A stretch of 64,000 nt of DNA from Sabellastarte sp. h YS-2021 (Eukaryota; Annelida; Polychaeta; Sabellida; Sabellidae): contig OZ024936.1 in assembly GCA_964017235.1 (NCBI GenBank), positions 52,379,028 through 52,443,027 on the forward strand, given 5' to 3'. The notes beneath the pieces are model-generated. The model made no database searches, was not told the origin of the DNA, and saw only the letters and a program-made list of their open reading frames with translations. A program made the translations under genes and the position numbers. Positions 36,111 through 48,100 of the stretch are shown here, one piece after another; positions within the stretch are counted from its first letter, which is position 1; every line of letters starts with the position of its first letter.

Positions 36111-39100
36111 GTAAATCTATATAATGAAATGAAATAGTAATGAACCAATTTCTTATGCCTGAATGTTTATGATTTTTTTCTTGATCGTAAGATGATGCAA
36201 TTGCCATTATTTTTTTGCCTGATCTTAAGATGATGCAATTGCCATTATTCTTTTCGCTTGATCTTAAGATGATGGGATCCAGATGATGTACTTTGTTTTC
36301 AAAGTTTTTTGGTATATGGGTGGACAGAAAGATAAACTGGACACAAAGATAAACAATCTTCAGACTTTGGCTTATCTTGGTGGTGTAAATAATTAAATTG
36401 CACAAAATAAATAACAAATGTCTTGATAAGCTAGGTTTCAGTGTATTTTGTTCCTTAGTTTGTGTAATTTTGTTGTTTACATCACTTATATTTGAAAAAT
36501 TCTGAAGACCGTTTATCTTTGTGTCTACTTATCTTTGTGTCCACCCATGTACAACTGGGGAATGAAAAAAGCCTTGACAGAAATGAATGCTGACAAGAAA
36601 GCCCCAGGAAAATGCACCGTAAATGACAACTGTAGAAAGTCTTCTAGCTTGTGCATGTTGGAAAAAAAAAATATTTTGTGAATTATTACTGCTCAGCCAG
36701 TGAATTTCATCACCCCAGAGAAGTTTGTCACCTCCATTTTATGGCAATATTAAAGAGTTTTTACTGTGAACTTTCGGCTTACATGTATACCTTGTTGATG
36801 AAAGACGCTATTCCATTTTTACGCCAGGTGACAAACGTCACTGGGGTGACGAAATTCACTGGCTAAGCAGTATAGTTTTCTGAATTTTAGAAATTCCCTC
36901 CTGAAAATGACTAAGGTAGTTTCATGAACATTGCGCACATATTTTAATTGATGAATTTAATGTTGGCAGACAGCACTTTAACAGAACCTGTTGATAGTAC
37001 TGGGACGATGTTTGCAAACTTCAGTATTATCGTTTGCCGGCTCAACTTTTAAGTACAACCAACATTTGCTTAACTCATTTCTTTGTGGCCTTTTGGTGAT
37101 GATAAAACAGTCACCAGAATAATATTTTGTAAAGATCTGAAACATTCATCTGTTAAAATCACAAAAGTAGTGGTATGCGCAAACAAAATAAAGTAAACGG
37201 AAATCCCTTGGGGTTTTCCCACTGTTGTCAGGGCAATCATAACATTATCCAATCACAAGTTGGGATACACATCAAGTATGGTCTGTTGATACTTTCAACT
37301 CTGTGATCAGAAATGTTTGAAGTTCACAAATTTTCGATATTAACATCGACAGGAAAAATCATGGCGATTTCCCAGCACTACCTGTTGGTGTGTGACAAAT
37401 ATGCCAGTAGAATTTGTTGATTATATTCATTTTATCATTATATGTAACCTGCGTACTTGCCAGATTTTGATTTACTGAAAAGGAACTATATTTTGTGAAT
37501 ATATATATGACTGTTAATTCACTTCTCCACATCAGTGGGAGAAATATTCCATGGAACTGAATGTGTATACAACTATACATCCACTTTCCAGTTTCTTTTT
37601 ATTATTAGTATCTGTTCACCTGTTTTTTTTTGTTTTTTTTGGGGTTTCAAAGTGAGATAACATTCTGGATATTTATTAGGGGTGCGACCGAGCAGTCGAC
37701 ACTCGCCGAGCGAGGCGAATTTCACGAAAATTCGACCCCAATTCTTAGGGTCGATTACTCGTGTATATATAACAACCAATAGAACCGGTTACGTTTTTTA
37801 GTTAATAAAACATAAATAACATACCTTACTTTCATTAAATCGCATAATCCACCATTTGTAACATAAAATTAATGATATTATGTGCTGACAATAGCTAATT
37901 CAAGCGATTCAAAGCTTTTATCTTTATATTTTTTTTGTTTACGGGAGCCGCCATATTGGATGTCATTTCCTGTTATGGTGGATACTAAATGTCGCGAGGG
38001 CTCGATGTCGAGTCGAGTTTTTATCTGCGAGTAATCGACCCGAATTATTTGTACTCGTCCCACCCCTAATATTTATAATATTTGATAATAGATATCTACA
38101 TATATAGATGCTCTGTTAATGTAACAACATTTGATTCACAGACACTGGATAGCTTGTTAAAATTTGTTTTTCATTTTCAACCAGTTAATGAAGGACTAGT
38201 TGTTGGTGCTGTTGGAGCATCAAGACCTCAATATCAAGGAATATGGCATGCATTACAGTCTATTAGAAAGACCTATGGGGTCAGAGGGTTGTATCAAGGT
38301 GCCACACCAAATGTCTGGGGCTCAGGTACCTCTTGGGGCCTCTACTTCTTGTTGTAAGTATTTTAGGGAATAAAACTTGTTTGTAATATTGTAGACTGGA
38401 AATGTGAAATTGTCCACAGTGTGTAAAATTCACAAGGGAAGAATTTAGTTGGTACATTGGTTAACATTAACAATGTTGGTGATGTTTTTGTTTTGGAACA
38501 GGACAGACGTATATAGGCTATGGGGTACAGTATCTCTGATGCTATTTTCTCACAATTATTTGTGTTGACAACTGAGATGTAATTTGTTAATTGTAAAGTA
38601 TTGTCACGGTATTCTAAAATGGTCTCAATATTGAGATACCTTAGGCAATGACCCTTTTCCCTGTATTACAGTATGGTAAAACTAATATCGGACCCAAAAT
38701 AAATTACAATTCTTTTCATTTCAGCTACAACACCCTAAAACAGAATATGCTGCACTCCTCAGAAGCCACAACATTGCCACCCACTGGACACATGATGGCT
38801 GCTGCACAAGCAGGTTTGTTGTGAAATAATTTATTGTGCACTAGTTTTTTAAGCTGCCAAGATGAGAATGAAAATTATGAAAAAAACTGCTTGAAACATC
38901 TACACTCTGTAACCGTTCATGATTGACCAGGGGTTGTATAGTGGGTGGACGATTAGATGAAACCTTGATTAATTGTCACTGTCATGGTACAATCACAGTC
39001 GCTCACTCACAATTTCTAGAAATCAATTAAAATTTAGGTTTCTTTATACTCCGTATTCATGTTTCTTTTTAATAGGGGTGCGACGGTACCAGATTTTCTA

Positions 39101-42100
39101 GTCCGAGATTCCGCCAATGCAAAACTGTCCCGATTCTGGGATACCGAAAAAGTTTGAGTTTCAGCATTTCCCGAATCGAGTAGACCTACAAATAGGAAGT
39201 GATTTTCCGTAATCCAAAACATTGCAGTTTTTCCCAAAGAAATTGCTATAAAAGTATAAATGCTTTAAAATCTAGCAAAATATGAGATAATAATATACAA
39301 TTTCTGCAGATTCGGGTCTGGCTTTTAATATTTTACGTTTCCCAATATTGGCTGACATTCGAGATTCCGGCTGTTAAAGGTGATGACGGTATTTCAGTAA
39401 ACATGTCTCGATACCGGTATACCGCCACTAACGACTCACCCCTACTTTTTAATATTTTAGGTAATTTCTTTTATTAAATCGATAGATTTGTCATGGTGGG
39501 TTTGTTTTTAACTACCGCCATATTTATAGTTAGTGGGTGCTTTCGGTAGATTCTAAATGTCAGAAACACCATTAGTTTTACTGGATTCTTAAAAACTTCA
39601 CCCCGGAAAGTGGTTCATGATGTATTGGCCAAGAGTGGAGTAAAAAAGTCAGTTATGGGTTGATTATCGGTCAGAAAAATGGACAAATAATCAAAACAAG
39701 GAAATTGAGGCGATTCCAGTCATTCGGGGTGTAGTGTTGTAGTTAATTGCATATTTTAGAACCAGTTCCTGAAAGCGGAAACTTGGATGAAAAACTGGAT
39801 ACATTTGATATAGCAAATGCCATGAGGGGAAGAAACATATATAAATTGCAATGTGCTTGTAGAATAAGATTAAAATTAGAAAATACTGTGAAATTTTTTT
39901 TTTTTTTGAAGTTGAATGTTTTAGTAAACTTGTGTCAAAGAAATGAATATGTCAGGAAACCAGTTGTGGTTACATTTATACATTTGTAGTGGTTCAGTTT
40001 GTTTCGGTGGGGAAATTAGCTTATAGTTTACAAAATCAGAGTTGGAGTTTTACATCCTTTTCAACAGCCAGGGTCATATTGGGACAGGTCCTCAGCATTG
40101 CCACTTGTGGGACTCGAACCCACAGAGGTGACAGCTTATGATTGGATGCCAAATTTACTAACCAATAGGTCACTGAGGACCTTGTCACTAGTGAAGGGAT
40201 CATATGTCGATATTTCAATATCGATCGATATCGTGATCGATCGATCACTTCAGCATATACTTATATTGTTGATAACTTTAACTGTGTGTATTTTTCAGGT
40301 GTGTTCACTCTACTTATAACCAATCCCATTTGGGTGGCCAAAACTCGGATATGCCTGCAATACGAAGGGGTTCCCACTGGCAAGGTCATCCCCAAAGATT
40401 CCACTCATTACAAAGGCATGCTAGACTGTCTGTATAAAATATACAGGACTGAAGGAGTGCGGGGATTGTACAGGGTAGGTTCATCTTTTCTATTGATAAA
40501 ATCATGGATAGCTTTTTAATGATTGGTCAGTCTTCATATCTTCATTTACTTACAAGTTGCTTGAATAAGGTTCATTATTATTCTTAATAAATGACTAAGC
40601 ATTTTCAAAACATTGTTTACATGTCATTAAGTTAACAAGACATGGCAGTGTCTGGGAATTTGATTGGCTGAAAACTACATGTTGTAGGGGTGGGATGGGT
40701 GAGCGAATATGGCTTTGACTAACAGTCTTTGTAAACTTAACTCGCATTGGGTAACCGTTGTTTGAAAAAAATTGCTTGAGTCCTGTAGTACATGGGGATA
40801 TTGCACTGGGTATAAATATATATACAATACAATTTACAAAGGAAGAATTAAGACCCATCTTTTAATCTATTCTGTGAAAATGGAGCAGAATGATTCTGTC
40901 CCAAGAGAGTATTTACTGAAGGAGTATCCCAATTACTGTAGAGTAAGAAATCTAAAATTCGCCAGGAATCTAAAATTCGCCACCTCTAAAACCTCAGTTA
41001 ATTTTTATGTCAGCTGACTTGTCAGTCAGCTGGCATTATGTCGTCACTCTGCGGCGTGGGCGTACGCGTCCGCGTGAACAACTTCTCCTCCAAAACTACA
41101 AGGCCTAGAGACGTGCTGTTTATTTTAAAAGATACCTTATCTATCGAGGATGAAAAATTGTTCAAGGCATGCAAATCTGTCTGTTCGTCTGTTTGCTAGA
41201 GACATTACAAGGGGGGTACCCCCACCAAAAGTGTGAAAATTTCAACTTTTTATCACAATTTTCTCAGTGACTATTGCAGGGATTTCTCTCATATCTTGCA
41301 TATATGTACTAGGCCAGAGGTAGATTCTCTTGTGTGAGTATGAGACCTGGATCTCTCTTACTTTTTTTTTAATAAATTTTTTTAATAATTTTTAATGCAT
41401 TAACATTCATGAAATCATGCACAAAATCATTTATAACTTGAAAACTGTTGCATCTAGAGCATTTTGTTAAAATATGTTATTCAGCTACTTTTTTCATAGC
41501 TACAATATGGTGAGTAAGTTGGGTGCCTGTCTCAATAGCTAAGTGAGTAATAGCTACTTTTGGGCTTTTCAGTAACTTCCATCATGAGTAGAATCACTTG
41601 TAACTTAAAAACTATTGCATTTACAGTATTTTGCTTAAATATGATGTTCACCTACTTTTGGGTCAGCTATAACATAGTAAAATTTCAGACCTGTAGCTCA
41701 TGGCATAGCTGAGTAATAGCTACTTTTAGGTCATCACTATTGAGTAAATCAGTTGTAACTTGAAAACTATTGCATTTACAGTATTTTGCTTTAATATGTT
41801 GTTCACCTACTTTTGGGTCAGCTATAACATAGTGAAATTTCAGACCTGTAGCTCATTGCATAGCTGAGTAATAACTACTTTGAGGTTCTCACTATTGAGT
41901 AAATCAGTTGTAATTGGAAAATTATTGCATTTAGAGAATTTAGTATAAATATGTTATTCAGCTACTTTTGGGTCAACTATAACATAGTAAAATTTCAGAC
42001 CTGTAGCTCATGGCATAGCTGAGTAATAGCTACTTTTAGGTCATCACTATTGAGTAAATCAGTTGTAACTTGAAAACTATTGCATTTACAGTATTTTGCT

Positions 42101-45100
42101 TAAATATGTTGTTCACCTACTTTTGGGTCAGCTATAACATAGTAAAATTTCAGACCTGTAGCTCATGGCATAGCTGAGTAATAGCTACTTTGAGGTTATC
42201 ACTGTTGAGTAAATCAGTTGTAATTGGAAAACTATTGCATTTAGAGAATTTAGTATAAATATGTTATTCAGCTACTTTTGGGTCAACTATAACATAGTAA
42301 AATTTCAGACCTGTAGCTCATGGCATAGCTGAGTAATAGCTACTTTTAGGTCATCACTATTGAGTAAATCAGTTGTAACTTGAAAACTATTGCATTTACA
42401 GTATTTTGCTTAAATATGTTGTTCACCTACTTTTGGGTCAGCTATAACATAGTAAAATTTCAGACCTGTAGCTCATGGCAGAGCTGAGTAATAGCTACTT
42501 TTAGGTCATCACTATTGAGTAAATCAGTTGTAACTTGAAAACTATTGCATTTACAGTATTTTGCTTAAATATGTTGTTCACCTACTTTTGGGTCAGCTAT
42601 AACATAGTAAAATTTCAGACCTGTAGCTCATGGCATAGCTGAGTAATAGCTACTTTGAGGTTATCACTGTTGAGTAAATCAGTTGTAATTGGAAAACTAT
42701 TGCATTTAGAGAATTTAGTATAAATATGTTATTCAGCTACTTTTGGGTCAACTATAACATAGTAAAATTTCAGACCTGTAGCTCATGGCATAGCTGAGTA
42801 ATAGCTACTTTTAGGTCATCACTATTGAGTAAATCAGTTGTAACTTGAAAACTATTGCATTTACAGTATTTTGCTTAAATATGTTGTTCACCTACTTTTG
42901 GGTCAGCTATAACATAGTAAAATTTCAGACCTGTAGCTCATGGCATAGCTGAGTAATAGCTACTTTTAGGTCATCACTATTGAGTAAATCAGTTGTAACT
43001 TGAAAACTATTGCATTTACAGTATTTTGCTTAAATATGTTGTTCGCCTACTTTTGGGTCAGCTATAACATAGTAAAATTTCAGACCTGTAGCTCATGGCA
43101 TAGCTGAGTAATAGCTACTTTTAGGTTATCACTGTTGAGTAAATCGCTTATAACTTGGAAATTATTGCATTTAGAGTATTTTGTTTCAATATGTTATTCA
43201 CCTATTTTGGGATCAGCTATAACATAGTGAAGTTCCAGACCCGTGACTCATTGCATAGCTGAGTAATAGCTACTTTTAGGTTATCACTGTTGAGTAAATC
43301 GCTTATAACTTGGAAACTATTGCATTTAGAGTATTTTGTTTCCATATGTTATTCACCTATTTTGGGATCAGCTATAACATAGTGAAGTTTCAGATCTGTG
43401 GCTCATTGCATAGCTGAGTAATAGCTACTTTGAAGTTCTCACTATTGAGTAAATCAGTTGTAATTGGAAAACTATTGCATTTAGAGAATTTCGTATAAAT
43501 ATGTTATTCAGCTACTTTTGGGTCAGCTATAACATAGTGAAATTACAGACCTGTAGCTCATGGCATAGCTGAGTAATAGCTACTTTTAGGTCATCACTAT
43601 TGAGTAAATCAGTTGTAACTTGAAAACTATTGCATTTACAGTATTTTGCTTAAATATGTTGTTCACCTACTTTTGGGTCAGCTATAACATAGTAAAATTT
43701 CAGACCTGTAGCTCATGGCATAGCTGAGTAATAGCTACTTTTAGGTCATCACTATTGAGTAAATCAGTTGTAACTTGAAAACTATTGCATTTACAGTATT
43801 TTGCTTTAATATGTTGTTCACCTACTTTTGGGTCAGCTATAACATAGTGAAATTTCAGACCTGTAGCTCATTGCATAGCTGAGTAATAACTACTTTGAGG
43901 TTCTCACTATTGAGTAAATCAGTTGTAATTGGAAAACTATTGCATTTAGAGAATTTAGTATAAATATGTTATTCAGCTACTTTTGGGTCAACTATAACAT
44001 AGTAAAATTTCAGACCTGTAGCTCATGGCATAGCTGAGTAATAGCTACTTTTAGGTCATCACTATTGAGTAAATCAGTTGTAACTTGAAAACTATTGCAT
44101 TTACAGTATTTTGCTTAAATATGTTGTTCACCTACTTTTGGGTCAGCTATAACATAGTAAAATTTCAGACCTGTAGCTCATGGCATAGCTGAGTAATAGC
44201 TACTTTTAGGTTATCACTGTTGAGTAAATCGCTTATAACTTGGAAATTATTGCATTTAGAGTATTTTGTTTCAATATGTTATTCACCTATTTTTGGGTCA
44301 GCTATAACATAGTGAAGTTCCAGACCCGTGACTCATTGCATAGCTGAGTAATAGCTACTTTGAAGTTCTCAATGTTGAGTAAATCACTTGTAATTTGAAA
44401 ACTATTGCATTTAGAGAATTTAGTATAAATATGTTATTCAGCTACTTTTGGGTCAGCTATAACATAGTAAAATTTCAGACCTGTAGCTCATGGCATAGCT
44501 GAGTAATAGCTACTTTTAGGCTATCACTGTTGAGTAAATCACTTATAACTTGAAAACTATTGCATTTAGAGTATTTTGTTTCAATATGTTATTCACCTAT
44601 TTTGGGGTCAGCTATAACATAGTGAAGTTCCAGACCTGTGGCTCATTGCATAGCTGAGTAATAGCTACTTTGAAGTTCTCACTGTTGAGTAAATCAGTTG
44701 TAATTGGAAAACTATTGCATTTACAGAAATTTGTGCAAATATGTTATTCAGCTACTTTTGGGTCAGCTATAACATAGTGAAATTACAGACCTGTAGCTCA
44801 TGGCACAACTGAGCAATAGCTGTTCTCAGGCACTGACTGTTGAGTAAATCAGCTATAACTTGAAAAATATTGCATTTGGAGTATTTTGTTAAAATATATT
44901 GTTCACCTACTTTTGGGTTAGCTATAACATAGTGAAATTACAGACCTATAGCTCATGGCATAGCAGAGCAATAGCTATTTTCTGGTTCTCACTATTGAGT
45001 AAATCAGTTGTAACTTGAAAACTATTGCATTTACAGTATTTTGCTTAAATATGTTGTTCAGCTACTTTTAGGTCAGCTATAACAGAGCAAAAATTCAGAC

Positions 45101-48100
45101 ATGTAGCTCATTGCATAGCTGAGTAATAGTTACTTTGAGGTTCTCACTCTTGAGTAAATCAGTTGTAACTTGAAAATTATTACATTTAGAGTATTTTGTT
45201 AAATATGTTATTCACAGACGTTTTGGTCAGCTATAACATAGTGAAATTGCAGACCTCTATGTCATGGGATAGCTGAGCAATAGCTTCTTTCAGGTTCTCA
45301 CTGTTGAGTAAATCATTGTATCCAACCTGTAGGAAATCATGGGCTGGGAATCTGTTAATATGGTCCGATTTGACCTTGGAACCCTCCTTCAAGGTCAAAT
45401 GAGGATAGCCAAACATAAAAGTGCTTATAACTCGCTTATTATTGGTCCCAGAGGTTGGAATGAAAACCAACCTATAGAAAATCATGAGCTGGGAATTTTT
45501 TGGTGTGGTCGGATTTCACCTTGGACCCCTCCTTCCAGGTCAAATGAGGATAGCCAAACTTAAAAGTGCTTATAACTGACTTATTATTGGTCCTAGAGGT
45601 TTCGAATGGAAAACCAACCTATAGAAAATCATGGGCTGGGAATCTTTTGGTGTGGTCGGATTTGACCTGGGACCCCTCCTTCAAGGGCAGTTGAGGATAG
45701 CCAAACTTACAATTGCTTAGAACTCGCTTATTATTGGTCCTACAAGTTTGGGATGGTAAACAAGCTACAGGAAATCATGGGCTGGGAATTTTTTTGTGTG
45801 GTCGGATTTGACCTTGGACCCCCTCCTTCCAGGTCAAACGAAGATAGCCAAACTTAAAGTGCTTATAACTCGCGTATTATTGGTCTTGGAGGTTTGGGAT
45901 GGTAAACCAACATATAGGAAATCATGGGCTGGGATTCTTTTGGTGTGGTCAGATTTGACCTGGGACCCCTCCTTCAAGGGCAGTTGAGGATAGCCAAACT
46001 TACAATTGCTTAGAACTCGCTTATTATTGGTCCTACAAGTTTGGGATGGTAAACAAGCTACAGGAAATCATGGGCTGGGAATTTTTTTGTGTGGTCGGAT
46101 TTGACCTTGGACCCCCTCCTTCAAGGTCAAACAAGGATAGCCAAATTTAAAAAGTGCCTATAACTCACTTATTATTGGTCCGAGAGGTTTGGGATGGTAA
46201 ACCATCCTAAATTCTTTGGCTGGGAATCTTTTGGTATGGTCAGATTTGACCTTTGGACCCCTTCTTCATGGTGGAACGAGGATATTGCATTTATAGTATT
46301 TCTTTAAATATTTTTAACCTACTTTTTACCCTTAAACAATTACCTTGTTACTTTATTTCATAATACCATTTGCAGGGCACAACTTTTTTGTCGTTTTCTT
46401 CTGTCAGCTTCGGAATATCTTTCGAACATGTGTTCAGTTACCATTTACTGTATTTCTGTACAGCCCTTTCCCTGATAATTATGCTTTCCTCTCATTATCA
46501 CCATCATAAATCAAAAACATTCAGTCAGCTGACACAGTGCCCGTTCACGGGCACTCTCCTCTTGTATGAAGAAAATGATGTTTTTGTCTAAAAATTGGTA
46601 TTTTTCAGTTCAAAAAGCCTTAATTTACTATACATTCAACAAATCTCACCACAATTCATTTATTGTATCCACCGGATAGCATCTGGTGGATACTATGGAT
46701 TTGACTTCGTTACGCCTATGCCGCCGCAGTGTGTATAGAGATTTCACCGTTACCGCTCTAACGAAAAAAATATTATAGCTAGCCTTCTCAAATTTGCAGG
46801 ATATATTCATAGCCATAAAATCTTGCCTGGGAATATTTTTGGCCTCATTTTGAAAAACAAGATGGCCGCCACGGCCGTTTTTCGACTTTAAACAAGGACT
46901 TTTGGTGGCCCTCTAGAGCAAAGGGTATTATAGGTAGAGATCTCAAATTCGCAGGATATGTTCCTCATTATAAAATCTTGACTGGGAATATTTTTGGCCT
47001 CATTTTGAAAAACAAGATGGCTGCCACAGGCGTCATGGGCTGGGAATCTTTTGGTGTGGTCAGATTTGACCTTGGACCCCTCCTTTAAGGTCAAACGAGC
47101 ATAGCCAAACTTAAAAGTGCTTATAACTCGCTTATTATTGGTCCTAGAGGTTTGGGATGGTAAACCAACCTATAGGAAATCATGGGCTGGGAATCTTTCG
47201 GTGTGGTCGGATTTGACCTTGGACCCCTCCTTCAAGGTCAAACGAGGATAGCCAAACTTAAAAGTGCTTATAACTCGCTTATTATTGGTCCTAGAGGTTT
47301 GGGATGGTAAACCAACCTATAGGAAATCATGGCCTGGGAATCTTTTGGTGTGGTCGGATTTGACCTTGGACCCCTCCTTCAAGGTCAAACGAGGATAGCC
47401 AAACTTAAAAGTGCTTATAACTCGCTTATTATTGGTCCTAGAGGTTTGGGATGGTAAACCAACCTATAGGAAATCATGGGCTGGGAATCTTTTGGTGTGG
47501 TCGGATTTGACCTTGGACCCCTCCTTCAAGGTCAAACGAGCATAGCCAAACTTACAAGTGCTTATAACTCACTTATTATTGGTCCTAGAGGTTTGGGATG
47601 GTAAACCAACCTATAGGAAATCATGGGCCAGGAATCTTTTGGTGTGGTCGGATTTGACCTTGGACCCCTCCTTCAAGGTCAAACGAGCATAGCCAAACTT
47701 AAAAGTTCTTATAACTCGCTTATTATTGGTCGTAGAGGTTTGGGATGGTAAACCAACCTATAGGAAATCATGGGCCAGGAATCTTTTGGTGTGGTCGGAT
47801 TTGACCTTGGACCCCTCCTTCAAGGTCAAACGAGGATAGCCAAACTTAAAAGTGCTTATAACTCGCTTATTATTGGTCCTAGAGGTTTGGGATGGTAAAC
47901 CAACCTATAGGAAATCATGGGCCGGGAATCTTTTGGTGTGGTCGGATTTGACCTTGGACCCCTCCTTCAAGGTTAAACGGGGATAGCCAAACTTAAAAGT
48001 GCTTATAACTCGCTTATTATTGGTCGTAGAGGTTTGGGATGGTAAACCAACCTGTAGGAAATCATGGGCTGGGAATATTTTGGTGTGGTCGGATTTGACC

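Larger units (their letters stand above)
41005..46564 (+). mobile_element. Large Helitron-like (Helentron/pearl-type) element, copy A
   Basis: It begins TTATGTCAGCTGAC and ends with the hairpin gtgcccgttcacgggcac then tctcctCTTG. Comparing with the intact MITE, the empty site is gttaattt|tatgaag, so insertion is between T and T without a longer duplication, as reported for Helentrons. The core is about 24 units of 155 bp and about six of roughly 150 bp. 5,560 bp, in SLC25A32 intron 4, no coding region. The ends of copy B (16117-20606) agree. Confidence 0.88.

Noticed and set aside
40098-40319. tRNA gene suggested by a good B-box (gggttcgagtccc)
   Set aside because: No complete cloverleaf; it belongs to a tRNA-derived SINE. 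The same applies to the SINE heads at 1060, 8420 and 33627.
16117-46564. Large segmental inverted duplication
   Set aside because: Similarity stops exactly at the element ends; the flanks are unrelated and one copy interrupts a MITE, so these are independent insertions.
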